Shown here: in pieces, positions 1 to 10,629 of the stretch | How positions within the stretch are numbered: the first letter of the stretch is position 1 | Layout: each line of letters begins with the position of its first letter | DNA from: Steromphala cineraria | Lineage: Eukaryota; Mollusca; Gastropoda; Trochida; Trochidae | NCBI GenBank assembly: GCA_916613615.1 | Contig: OU744728.1 | Span: forward strand, 33,371,950 to 33,435,949 | Direction: 5' to 3' | DNA length: 64,000 nucleotides | The notes under the pieces: model-generated | What the model saw: the letters and a program-made list of their open reading frames with translations, nothing else | Told to the model about the DNA's origin: nothing | Database searches by the model: none | Made by a program: the position numbers and the translations under genes

Positions 1-259
1 ATTTAACACAGGAATAGTATGCAGATGTTGGCCACGCTACTGAGTCCGGAATGAGGTCAAACCTAGGTTCGTACAGGTTGAGAACTGCCTTCAGATGGTA
101 GGGAGGGCTCAATTCAGAAAGTAGTACTCTAAGGCAAACCAAGTTAAAATTCTTTATGTCTTTGAAATACGATTATTGATGGGAAAATTGACTATATTTA
201 ATAGGTTTTTTTTTTCAATTTTATGGAATCAATTTTACGGTTCGAACGAAGACAAAGTT
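1..259. other. Unassigned flanking DNA
   Basis: No coding region, RNA gene or repeat that I recognise. The short open frame starting at 176 runs into the neighbouring repeat and has no family resemblance. Confidence 0.4.
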
Positions 260-1095
260 AACAAGTGTTTGCCACTAATGTGGCAATGTCTCCCGCCGTT
301 TGGATATTGCGATATAACTGTACCAATAAGCAAATGCAATATTCCCATTGACAATAAGTGCAATGCTTCAAGAGATATGGCGTTAACAAGACAAAGTGTC
401 GTGGTAACCTTGAAAATAAGTCTGGTGTCTGCGTAATCCCCGAATGTCGGCTCTGACTAAATTTGAAGAAATTTGGTGCAACGGTTTATGAGATATCGAG
501 TAAACAAGAGTTTCAAAAGTTGTCAAAGTGGCGACCTAGAAATTAAGGTCACCAAAAGTGACTGGTGTCTGCGTAATCCCTCAATGTAGGCTGTGACCAA
601 ATTTGAAGACATTTGATACATCGGTTCATAAGATATAACATTTTTCAAAAGTGTACAGTGGTGCCCTTGAAAATTAAGGTCCAGGTCATCCAAAGTATTT
701 GGTATCTGTGTAGTCCCTCAATGTAGGCTGTGACTAAATTTGAAGACATTTTGTAAAATGGTTCAAGAGATATTGTGTTAACAAGAGATACAAAAGTGGC
801 CAAAGTGCCTAAGTGAGGTAGGCTGTGACCAAATTTGAAGATATTGGGTGCAGTGCTTCATGAGCTATCGCGTAAGAGTTTTAAGAGTGGTCAAAGTGCC
901 GTTGTGACCTTGAAAATAAGACATGGTCACCAAAAGTGACTGGTGATGCGTAATCCCCCAAGTGAGGCTGTGACCAAATTTGAAGACATTCGGTGCAATG
1001 GTTCATGAGATATCCCGTTAACAAGAATCCGGACGTACGTCCGTACGACGCCGCTGAATACAATGTCCCCCGTTCCGCGTTGCGGCGGGGCACAA
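260..1095 (+). mobile_element. Small tandem-core element, HINE-like (family 2)
   Basis: It holds several diverged units of roughly 140 bp. Each carries recognisable blocks: a stretch like gtgaccttgaaaataaggtc, then ctgcgtaatcccc, then aggctgtgaccaaatttgaa. The left edge near 268-300 contains caatgtctcccgccg. The right edge near 1060-1095 contains aatacaatgtcccc followed by a GC-rich hairpin-like stretch, so the ends look like loose inverted copies. An ACGT-rich stretch (1031-1048) precedes the right end. This layout resembles the pearl/HINE elements of molluscs. A related copy lies at 17390-18090. The class is inferred from structure alone. Confidence 0.5.
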
Positions 1096-1791
1096 GCAAA
1101 TTGTTGAATGTAGTAGGGCTAATTAAGAAATAGAATTTAAAATTAAACAACTCGCAAAGACCAGAATTCATCCGAACCATTGACGGGGGTCCACGAGGTA
1201 TTCCTTCAGTTCAAGAAACTCATTGAAAACTCAAGAAGAGTAAAGTAGTAGATAGAAAAATTAGTTTTCCAGAAAGTGATTATCTTACACAGCTCTTTGT
1301 TTAGAGAACGCACAGGAAATCTGAAATTTCATGATTCTGCCATGCCTTGCTGCATCAGGGACACTATCATTTCATGTTTATGGCTGTACCTACATGAACA
1401 GTAAGGAACAACATTAAGAAATTCATGTTGTAGATTCAAAGAGGTGTCCATGGTGCTGAAAATTATTAAAGATGCATAATCTGAGTGTAATACTAGTAAA
1501 AGTATTTTAAAGCAATCTTTGTATATCTAACAATGATTAGCTCCCGACCAAACAAATAAAGAAAACCATTAATGAAGATGCATGCAATAAACGCAATCCC
1601 ACAAGGGCAATCCCACAAGGATTTATTGCTATGAATATAGAGGGGCGTTTGGGACGTTAACACCTCTAGAATCATGCGATATAGACTGTCAACAAATACA
1701 TGAAATCTATCATAATCGTGATTTTGAATATCATAACAGGAATGCAATATTTTGAATAATGACTATAGGATATAAGATATGATAACATAAT
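1096..1791. other. AT-rich DNA, nothing recognised
   Basis: About 700 bp between two repeat elements. Short open frames such as the minus-strand one at 1493-1747 show no domain or composition that supports a gene. Confidence 0.4.
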
Positions 1792-2083
1792 AAAAATAGA
1801 GCCAGTGGCTCTGTAGCTCATCAGGCTTCACATCAATTTTGATTTAGGGTGTGGCAAATGTGGTTCCTCCCTTACTTTGGACCACAGGGTCACCAAATGT
1901 ACAATTTGGATTCCTCCTTATCTAACTTAGGAGTTTGCACACAAAGTTTCAGCTTTCTAGGCCTTATGCTTCTTGAGAAAAAGATGAAATTAGGTTAAAG
2001 GGTGTGACCCCTGAGGCCCTTTTTAGGGGCCACAGGGCCACAAAAGCTATAAATCATAATCCTCATTAGTCAAAGAGTATATT

Positions 2084-2904
2084 TGTCGTGCCCAATTCCC
2101 GGAATTGCCCATTCCCTGGGTTTGGGCAACCACCCCTGCCCAATTCTCGGGAATGGGCAAATCAGATTTCAATTTGCCCAATCCCAGGGAAAGAGCAAGG
2201 ATTAAGATATAAACCAAATGAGAGCCAACAGTTATTACACTTGATTAATGTTTATTCTGTACAAACAATTCTTGATACAATGTAACACATGGTAATCAGG
2301 CAGTTAAAATGCAACACTATATCATTAAAATTGAACTTAATCTTTATTTATTTATTAAAAACTTCAAACAAAATTTAAATACTCATTATTATCAATATAA
2401 ACTTATTTTAACATTAATAATTTAAAAAATCTAAATTTAAGAAATGAACTTAAAAGTAAGATCATTAACAGCAAATCATTATTAAGACTGAACTTTGTAT
2501 TAGGTAAACAATCTAAAATATCCAAAATCAAAACAACTGTACTAAAAATACATTATTGTCCAAACAGAGCAATATATGGAGATGATTTTAGCTGATACTA
2601 CATCTTCTATTGTAATGCCATATTCTTCTTTTAAAATAACTGAGAAGGTGTTATGTGAAGCAAAATGACAAATACATAGTATATAAAGAGGCTAAGTAAA
2701 GTTCACAGCCCAGCAATACCATCAATCAGCTTGTGTAAGCGTAATCATCCAATCCCAGGGAATGTGCAGTCGTTAACACTGCTCATTCTCAGGGATTAGC
2801 TGACCAATCACTGGGATTGGGCAAGCCCCCGACCATTGACTGGGATTGGGCAACGTTGTTGCCCAAACCCGGGGAATGGGCAATTCCGGGAATCGGGCAC
2901 GACA
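2084..2904. mobile_element. 821 bp inverted-repeat element with TATT target duplication
   Basis: Both ends read TGTCGTGCCC inward. The inverted repeat continues imperfectly through a GC-rich zone rich in GGGAATGGGCAA-type motifs (2084-2185 and about 2750-2904). The direct repeat TATT flanks it at 2080-2083 and 2905-2908. Removing the element with one TATT restores a normal pearl-core unit, which supports the boundaries. The interior (about 2190-2740) is AT-rich with no transposase. It is a MITE-type non-autonomous DNA transposon. A 4 bp duplication is used by only a few superfamilies, and I cannot assign one. Confidence 0.8.
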
Positions 2905-5400
2905 TATTCACAAGGTTTCAGCTTTCTGGGCCTATTGCTTCTGGAGAAGGAGATGAAAACAGATTTTAAGAGCGTGGTCCCTCTGACTCTTAATAAGGGT
3001 CAAAGGGCCACCAAAGCTACAATTTAAAATCCTCACTAGTCAAGGAGTCTGTACACAAAGTTTCAGCTTTCTAGGCTTTATGCTTTTGGAGAAGATGAAA
3101 ATATTTTTTTAGGGCGTGGCCCCTGTGGCCCTTATTAGGGGCCAAAGGGCCATCAAAGCTACAATTTTTAATCCTCACTAGTCAAGGAGTCTGTACACAA
3201 AGTTTCAGCTTTCTAGGCCTTATGGTTTTGGAGAAGAAGATCTAAATAGGTTTTTAGGGCGTGGCCCCTGTGGCCCTTATTAGGGGTCACAGGGCCACCA
3301 AAGCTACAATTTTTAATCCTCACTAGTCAAGGAGTCTGTACACAAAGTTTCAGCTTTCTAGGCCTCATGGTTCTGGAGAAGAAGATGAAAATAGGTTTTT
3401 AGGGTATGGTCCCTGTGGCCCTTATTAGGGGTCACAGGGCCACCAAAGCTACAATTTTTAATACTCACTAGTCAAGGAGTATGTACACAATGTTTCAGCT
3501 TTCTAGGCCTTATGGTTCTGGAGAGGAAGATGTAAATAGGTTTTTAGGGCGTGGCCCCTGTGGCCCTTATTAGGGGCCACAGGGCCACCAAAGCAACATT
3601 TTTTAATCCTCACTAGTCAAGGAGTATGTACAAAAAGTTTCAGCTTTCTAGGCCTTATGCTTCTGGAGAAGAAGATGTAAATAAGTTTTTAGGGCGTGGC
3701 CCCTGTGGCCCTTATTAGGGGTCACAGGGCCACCAAAGCTACAATTTTTAATCCTCACTAGTCAAGGACTCTGTACACAAAGTTTCAGCTTTCTAGGCCT
3801 TATGCTTCTGGAGAAGAAGATGAAAATAGGTTTTTAGGGTATGGCCCCTGTGGCCCTTATTAGGTGTCACAGGGCCACCAAAGCTACAATTTTTAATCCT
3901 CACTAGTCAAGGAGTATGTACACAAGGTTTCAGCTTTCTGGGCCTATTGCTTCTGGAGAAGGAGATGAAAACAGATTTTAAGAGCGTGGTCCCTCTGACT
4001 CTTAATAAGGGTCAAAGGGCCACCAAAGCTACAATTTAAAATCCTCACTAGTCAAGGAGTCTGTACACAAAGTTTCAGCTTTCTAGGCTTTATGCTTTTG
4101 GAGAAGATGAAAATATTTTTTTAGGGCGTGGCCCCTGTGGCCCTTATTAGGGGCCAAAGGGCCATCAAAGCTACAATTTTTAATCCTCACTAGTCAAGGA
4201 CTCTGTACACAAAGTTTCAGCTTTCTAGGCCTTATGGTTTTGGAGAAGAAGATCTAAATAGGTTTTTAGGGCGTGGCCCCTGTGGCCCTTATTAGGGGTC
4301 ACAGGGCCACCAAAGCTACAATTTTTAATCCTCACTAGTCAAGGAGTATGTACACAAAGTTTCAGCTTTCTAGGCCTTATGCTTCTGGAAAGAAGATGTA
4401 AATAGATTTTTAGGGCGTGGCCCCTGTGGCCCTTATTAGGGGTCACAGGGCCACCAAAGCTACAAATTTTAATCCTCACTAGTCAAGGAGTCTGTACACA
4501 AAGTTTCAGCTTTCTAGGCCTCATGGTTCTGGAGAAGAAGATGAAAATAGGTTTTTAGGGTATGGTCCCTGTGGCCCTTATTAGGGGTCACAGGGCCACC
4601 AAAGCTACAATTTTTAATACTCACTAGTCAAGGAGTATGTACACAAAGTTTCAGCTTTCTAGGCCTTATGGTTCTGGAGAGGAAGATGTAAATAGGTTTT
4701 TAGGGCGTGGCCCCTGTGGCCCTTATTAGGGGCCACAGGGCCACCAAAGCAACATTTTTTAATCCTCACTAGTCAAGGAGTATGTACAAAAAGTTTCAGC
4801 TTTCTAGGCCTTATGCTTCTGGAGAAGAAGATGTAAATAAGTTTTTAGGGCGTGGCCCCTGTGGCCCTTATTAGGGGTCACAGGGCCACCAAAGCTACAA
4901 TTTTTAATCCTCACTAGTCAAGGACTCTGTACACAAAGTTTCAGCTTTCTAGGCCTTATGCTTCTGGAGAAGAAGATGAAAATAGGTTTTTAGGGTATGG
5001 CCCCTGTGGCCCTTATTAGGTGTCACAGGGCCACCAAAGCTACAATTTTTAATCCTCACTAGTCAAGGAGTATGTACACAAAGTTTCAGCTTTCTAGGCC
5101 TTATGCTTCTGGAAAGAAGATGTAAATAGGTTTTTATGGTGTGGCCCCTGTGGCCCTTATTAGGGGTCACAGGGCCACCAAAGCTACAATTTTTAATCCT
5201 CACTAGTCAAGGAGTCTGTACACAAAGTTTCAGCTTTCTAGGCCTTATGCATCTGGAGAAGAAGATGAAAATAGGTTTTTAGGGTATGGCCCCTGTGGCC
5301 CTTATTAGGTGTCACAGGGCCACCAAAGCTACAATTTTTAATCCTCACTAGTCAAGGAGTATGTACACAAAGTTTTCGCTTTCTAGGCCCTATGGTTCTG
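2905..5400 (+). repeat. Tandem core of ~144 bp units with higher-order repeat
   Basis: Successive copies of gtacacaaag lie 142-145 bp apart (for example 3051, 3193, 3338). Each unit contains cagctttctaggccttatg, a ggagaagaagatg block, ggcccctgtggcccttatta and aatcctcactagtcaaggag. The distinctive unit starting cacaaggttt at 2909 recurs at 3921, and the variant caaaaagttt at 3631 recurs at 4787. The offsets are about 1,012 and 1,156 bp, so a block of seven to eight units was duplicated with one unit gained or lost. Confidence 0.85.
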
Positions 5401-5518
5401 GAGAAGAAGTCGAAATTCCACAAAGTTTACGGACGGACGGATGGACGGACGGACGGACGCCGGACACCATGCCATGCCATAAGCCCATCGGGCCTTACAG
5501 GCCAGATGAGCTAAAAAT

Positions 5519-7259
5519 CTTATTGCCATGATTGTTTTGCGATAACAAAATGTTGAAGACAATTTAGTTTCACATTGGAAATTTTGGAACGTAAGTCAAT
5601 GTACAAACATATCGATGACGTACTGGCTTGTCAGTTGGTGTTTAGCTACGGCAAGGTATTGATACTCGTGAACAGTTGGAGAACTCACAGTCAGTGTGTT
5701 GTATGGTCGAAATATAAAATAATAATTATCAACTATCTTATTCAGGCCCGTAGCACCAATGTCGGGAGGGGAGGGGGGGAAGAACTAGTAGAGGTTCGGA
5801 AGCATTAATGTTTCTACTGTAAGTGCGTATTAATCCGATTTTACAGTTGTTTAAGCATTCATGACATACATTTTTGTTAGCCTGATGTATACATATATCA
5901 TTTTAACCTATGTTTGCAAGTTATTTTTCTGTGAGAACTAATGTTTACTATATTACCGATACCGGTATAGTATATATTATTTCCTCGAAGACAAGTCTCC
6001 TTACATAAAACATACTCAGGTACACAGAAAAACGATCAACACAGAACACTGCTTCATGAAATGTATTCCTCGATTAAAAGACGACTCACAATTAAACTAA
6101 TCAGCCAAAAACAGGCAAATGAAATCAGAATTAAATTACAGAAAATTAAAAGGTCAGTGAAAGATTTATATTAGTGATAAATAATTTCCTGACGTACTTA
6201 ACTATTTGCCTTGCAAAAGTTAGCTTATGACTTTATCAAGGAAAGTGTCTGTGACATATTGATTAAATTGATTATTAATTACATATAATTATAGTTACTG
6301 TGTAGCTACCTTCTTTTGAGAAGAACACATCTTCTACATGTACTTTGTTATAGTGACATAGAGTATCGTGTTGGATCAAAAAATATCAAACAAATTACAT
6401 GCATGATGGTGCACTTTATTGAGAAGTATGTCCTGTATGTTCGGACTATATAGATGGTGTTATGTTGCGCACTCGTTGTTTCTCATGGTTTCTGGAAGAA
6501 GGTCTTATTGTGGTGCTTATCTTTTCAGTATGGCAGTGAAAAACAGGGTATTGCTGGGTTTATGATCAGACAATGACTCAAGCATAAGTTAGAAAATCTA
6601 TCTAAAGCAGATCATTATATAAAGACACATAACTAAAAAGAATGTCAACAGGACATACAAGTAGAATATCGACATTGCAGTATCAATATTGCTGTTTTCG
6701 ATTATCATTCTTCATTATCATAATTTTGGCATTTTAGGGATGAATGTGCAAGTTAAGTGAGATGATTTAACTCAAGACAATGGTGCTTTGTTTTTTTTGT
6801 GCACATGCAAACATTTTAACTATGACTTTAAGGTGTAAGTCGATATACCGGTATATGATCGAAAACAGGGCAAAACTAGCAGTTGCCAATGACGTAAAAG
6901 ATTATTTTGGAAGCTTATTAATGGCAGATAAAAAGACAGATTAATGCTGGTCATAAAATATATGCAATTTATTTGGAGGAGAATCAACCAAACTGACTAT
7001 TAACCTCCACTGCCCATAAACCTTCATAAAGAATCTAATAAAAACAACCCTGCAAGTTCACTTTGTAGACAATGTGATATTTCATTTGTATCTTCGGAAG
7101 TCTGCCTTTTCACTTATTTCTGAAATGTGTTGAATAAATCCCCATTTTCATTCAATAAAACAGTTTTGACATGTTGTAACTTCTATCTTAAAAACATTCT
7201 TGATACATGTTTTGTATTGTCAATTAAGTAGCAAGTATCAAGTTGTCCTCGGTTCCCCA
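5519..7259. other. AT-rich intervening DNA
   Basis: About 1.7 kb with no recognisable gene, RNA or repeat family. Short palindromic accggt-type motifs occur near 5955-5970 and 6845-6856. The open frame at 5575-5808 is short and has no recognisable domain. Confidence 0.4.
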
Positions 7260-7275
7260 GATGTACCAAAGCCAT

Positions 7276-8100
7276 CTAATCATCTAATCCTTGTTCAAAA
7301 ATCGTCTCGCATACTTCAACCAAACCATATTCTTGCACCTTCCTCCAAACACATTGTGTGTAGTGGGAAAAAATAACCAGAAATTGAGATTCAAGGAAAC
7401 ACATACGTGGCAGCATTGTGCACTCCAACTTCATAGTCCACGTAAATGCGACTTGGGTCAGATTTCTATTGCTAAAGATATCTCTTAACAAATTCAGTAA
7501 TCTTATGTTGTTCAATAGGCTCTTCCCGTGCAGCAAAGTATAGATAAGAGGATACATAGAACAGTCAACAAAAGCATGAACGGTGTAAAGCTGTGCCAAG
7601 GGTCCTGGGCAGGTGCAAACAGTTCCATCGCTGTATATGGTTGCTGCAGCTGTCAGGTGTGTGGTTGTCGGCAGTGGAAAATATCAGCATCTTGTCTTCA
7701 GCTTGATCGTACGCCATTAGGAAAGGTTCCCATGTTGTAGTTTCGGTCCATATGCCTTCTAGTTCAGTTTCTTGTCTTGATGCTGGAAGTTTCAGCAAAA
7801 ATTTTGTAGTTCACGAGAACATCTAATTTTGCATGACTGAGCTAGACTAGGCCTTGTGTGTCATTATCACAGTTTCTGTGTCTCCGTTTCTTCATCATAT
7901 GGAGTTGGTATGGGTTTGAGATCTTCAAAACAAAACGCTTCTTCATGACCTGCATAACTTCTTCAACTTTGAGCTGAATTGGATCCGAAACGGGATTATG
8001 GTTATGAAGCACTTTAATAGGTCGGTTATCCAGTTTATTGATTCTGGCAGGGTAATCTCTTACAATACATGTCCAGTAAGTTCTTCTGCCTCGATTCAAC
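7276..8100 (-). pseudogene. Decayed FLYWCH zinc finger / MULE-like transposase fragment
   Basis: Read on the minus strand, three broken frames line up as one protein of the FLYWCH-MULE type. The upstream part (8099-7990) reads YWTCIVRDYPARI followed by VLHNHNP. This matches a FLYWCH finger with its Trp-x-Cys and His-x-His, but the second Cys appears replaced by Tyr. The middle (about 7798-7640) reads ELEGIWTETTTWEPFLMAYD, then SDGTVCTCPG with the first MULE acidic motif (DGT). The last part (7599-7276) has QLYTVHAFVD, MYPLIYTLLHGKS and the diagnostic HYTQCVWRKVQ. The expected second acidic motif (D-F-E) reads M-K-L-E. Frameshifts between the parts and this loss mean it is dead. The family's role is cut-and-paste DNA transposition. 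No termini were identified, and the DIRS element starts 190 bp upstream of it. Confidence 0.8.
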
Positions 8101-8287
8101 TTTACTTTAAATCTAAAATCTGGGAAATTCGTGGTTGATATTTTTCACGGTCTGGCCCGAATCATCTACAAATCATTCACGAATGTCCTGAATTAAGGAC
8201 GAACATTCGTAGTGTACTCGTAATTACATATATTTTCTAATTATTTCTTACAATTCGTACAAAATTAGAACAAACCTGTAGAGGTTT

Positions 8288-8446
8288 CAGATTCTTTGAA
8301 GAGGATCCTCCTTGGGGTACTTACTGCATAAAATCTGTATTTTTGCTAATATGACAGGTTGTGACTATTTTTAGAATACAAAATTCACAAAAACAACGTC
8401 AAAAACGTGTTTTGTTGTTGGCAAAAGGGGCAAATAACTCCAACCT
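8288..8446. repeat. DIRS left terminal inverted repeat
   Basis: It starts cagattctttgaagaggatc and runs through cttggggtacttactgcata and tgacaggttgtgac. The reverse complement of the right end (16983-16930 continued by 15415-15335) reads almost the same, including aaaacgtgttttgtt-like sequence. ATTTTT at 8339-8344 is the intact counterpart of the pearl/HINE insertion site in the right repeat. Confidence 0.88.
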
Positions 8447-8497
8447 AATCACTTATCAATCTAGCAAGCCAGACAGAATAAGGGGAGGCGGGTGGTC

Positions 8498-8580
8498 GTA
8501 CCCCAAGGAGGATCCTCTTCAAAGAATCTGGTTTGTTCGATTCTTTTTCAGAAGGGGATCTTCCTTGGGGTGGTTACTGC
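8498..8580. repeat. DIRS internal complementary region (fused termini)
   Basis: The first half, from gtaccccaaggaggatcctc to aaagaatctg, is the reverse complement of the left outer end (8288-8320). The second half, from cgattctttttcagaagggg to cttggggtggttactgc, is the reverse complement of the right outer end (16983-16940). The two outer ends are therefore joined head to tail, with about gtttgtt between them. In DIRS elements this region is thought to template completion of the ends and formation of a circular intermediate. Confidence 0.88.
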
Positions 8581-9057
8581 ATAAGGCAGACTCCCAAAGA
8601 TTGTATCATTGGCAGTGGTTATTCTGTCTTAGAAAAAAGAGAAAGAAAACAAGGAGTGAACACCCACCTGGTCACGTGACTTGCTCCCGCGGTGATAGCA
8701 CCTCTGCCGACCACCCTATGGGAACTACCACTATGGCCTTAAGTTAAGCCATGACACAATGAGCCAAATACGCCTCCCCCCTCCCTTTTTTTCCAAAGAA
8801 TGTGGAACAGGGGGAAAAACTTACTACAGTCCCAAAGCAGAAGAGCCAACCCCCGGCCGCGAGTGGCCTCCACTAGGGCTCGCTTTGAACAACAAGGTAG
8901 TGGTTAGTACTTCTGGTTAGTACCCTGCAAAAGTCAACAAAGACAATAAAAAAAAATTATTTTTAAAACATCGTATAAAACCTCTCAAAAGCTCAATCAG
9001 CTAGAGGGTACACGACTCTGCCCACTGGAGAGAACACACCTGCCAAAACGGGCACGC
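8581..9057 (-). other. DIRS non-coding stretch downstream of recombinase
   Basis: It lies between the internal complementary region and the recombinase stop codon. The plus-strand open frame over 8361-8747 spans the terminal repeat and this region and has no protein resemblance. ggtcacgtgact occurs near 8670. Confidence 0.5.
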
Positions 9058-9850
9058 TCATTGGTAGTGTTTGATGAACGTGTTCGGCCGGCTCCAAATA
9101 GCGGCTGAACAGATCTCTTCAATGGGCAGGGCCGGAGCAAAAGCCTTAGAGGTTGCCAACGCCCTAACCGAGTGAGCTTTCAAACCCTCAGGCGGCTGCT
9201 GTCCCTTGTTTATGTACTTCATACAAATCGTAGAAACTATCCACCTGGAAATGGTTTTTTTTTACGCAGGGATCCTTGGCTTCCCACCACCATAGCAGCA
9301 GAAGAGCTGCATATCCTTACGGATCCCCTTAGTTCACCCTAAGTACGCCCTCAGGGTACTGCGAACATCGAGAAGATGTGGAAGAGAGGCCCTCGTCCCC
9401 GAGGCAACCGACTTCAGAAGTGCCGGAAGCTTAATAGCGGCCGAAACGTGAAAAGAGTGATCAACCTTTGGACGATATGAGTCCGGCAGTCTCATGCTGA
9501 CTCTCTCTCTATTAAGACAGTCAGCTTGGGCTTGGCAGACATTGCATGAATGTCGCCTACCTGCCAGACCTGATTGCCACCAAGAAGGATGTCTTCCAGG
9601 TCAAAAGCTGTAGTGGAATGGAATCGAGGTCCCTCCGGAAGGACGGACCCGAAAGCCAATCTAACACTATCGATAGATCCCAAACAGGGCTGACCCGCCG
9701 CAAAGGTCGAAGGATCCTGTCCACACCTTCTAAGAAACGCTCAACCATAGGATGACTGCCTAAAACGGAGCTATCCACAGGAACGTGGAAAGCGGAAATA
9801 GCCGTCGAGTATCCTCTGACTGTAGCGTCCGCACGGACGTTGTCCACCCT
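9058..9850 (-). pseudogene. DIRS tyrosine recombinase (YR), broken
   Basis: This integrase-like enzyme would join the circular DNA copy to the genome. The minus strand reads HPMVERFLEGVDRILRP, then PVWDLSIVLDWL, LLTWKTSFLVAI and, in another frame, VGDIHAMSAKP, the usual DIRS YR body. Near the end come TISRWIVSTICM, then LKAHSVRALATSKAF with the catalytic His-x-x-Arg, then IKHYQ and a TGA stop at 9060-9058. The Tyr of IKHY (9066-9064) fits the catalytic tyrosine. Defects: a frameshift near 9570, an in-frame TGA in RAYLG-stop-TKG (about 9335), and a TAA next to a nine-base A run (about 9258-9270). So the chemistry residues of the last part survive but the gene does not. Confidence 0.85.
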
Positions 9851-10059
9851 TGGGAGATACACCGTTGGCGACACCGTTCCGCCCTGTTTCAGTATGTACG
9901 TCATAGCTGTATGATTGTCCAGCTCTAAGAACACTACCGGACCCCGAATCAGATGCAGGAATTGCTCGAAGACCTTCCTGACTGCACGAAGCTCCAAAAC
10001 ATTGATGTGAAGATTGGACTCGTCCAGGGACCACAGGCCCGAAGCTGAGTGGTCCCCCC
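9850..10059 (-). pseudogene. DIRS RNase H domain fragment
   Basis: The minus strand reads GDHSASGLWSLDESNLHINV, then LELRAVRKVFEQFLHLIRG, LELDNHTAMTYILKQGGT and YLPRVDNVRADATVRG. This is the RNase H region found in DIRS polyproteins, which removes RNA from the RNA-DNA hybrid after reverse transcription. Family members usually have about thirty more residues between the QGGT and the RVDNV blocks, so an internal deletion is likely. It abuts the foreign segment that separates it from the RT domain. Confidence 0.8.
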
Positions 10060-10069
10060 TACAAATTTT

Positions 10070-10615
10070 GTATAAGATTTATTTATATTTTCCTCTTATA
10101 TGTATCATGTTTCATATCAAATAAAAGCTAGTTGTTTTTTTCTTTTCAAATATGTTACTTATAATAGTATACTATACAACATATTGTTATAAAATCCAAA
10201 TATTTAATTTAGAACCCTGTTTTGACATTATATTCAGGGCGAATTCTGCTGACCACAGATCCGTATGACCTCTTTCGCACATTAACCACTGCAACGTTGT
10301 CAGAACAAAAAACTTTGACCAAATATTGCTCAATACCATCTAAATGTCACTTCATAAGAATATATCACCAACATTACAGATCCTTACTTGGAAGCATCAT
10401 ATCCCCTTCTCTTTCCAAATTCTGAGTATTAATAGCCAGATTATCATGTTTGAAAGAGTTAAATGTGACAGCAGCATAAGTAAATTTAGAATTTTAGGAA
10501 AGCACTTTGTCTTTGTGAACACAAGGATTTAATTTTGCCTTCATAACTTTCATAAGTATTCTTAGAGCATGAGGTGTCCCCAAGTATCTTTGAATTGGTA
10601 TTGGTTTATAATCAT
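10070..10615. other. Unexplained insertion between RT and RNase H
   Basis: DIRS homology stops near 10615 on the RT side and resumes at about 10059 with the RNase H sequence. The intervening ~550 bp is AT-rich, with no terminal inverted repeats or poly-A that I can see. On the minus strand an open frame runs from the RT into it and ends with PIQRYLGTPHALRILMKVMK and a further dozen residues before a stop near 10494. That stretch is not part of the usual DIRS protein and I do not recognise it. It could be a solo fragment of another element or filler DNA. Confidence 0.5.
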
Positions 10616-10629
10616 AATCGTGACCGAGT

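Larger units (their letters stand above)
1798..5518 (+). mobile_element. Pearl/HINE-like non-autonomous element, copy 1
   Basis: The left end begins agagccagtggctctgtagc. The right end carries an ACGG microsatellite (5431-5458), then the stretch ending gccagatgagctaaaaat. The motif tagctcatc(a/t)ggc appears near the left end and inverted at the right end. Between them is a core of tandem ~144 bp units. The same ends and core recur at 15416-16929, so the boundaries are defined by comparison. AAAAAT occurs on both sides (1792-1797 and 5513-5518). This architecture (subterminal inverted repeats, tandem core, ACGG tract, no coding capacity) matches what is known of bivalve pearl elements, which are regarded as Helentron-derived HINEs. 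The core is interrupted by an 821 bp element at 2084-2904. The family assignment is inference. Confidence 0.75.

Noticed and set aside
8361..8747. 128-codon plus-strand open frame
   Set aside because: It overlaps the DIRS terminal repeat and internal complementary region and has no recognisable domain.
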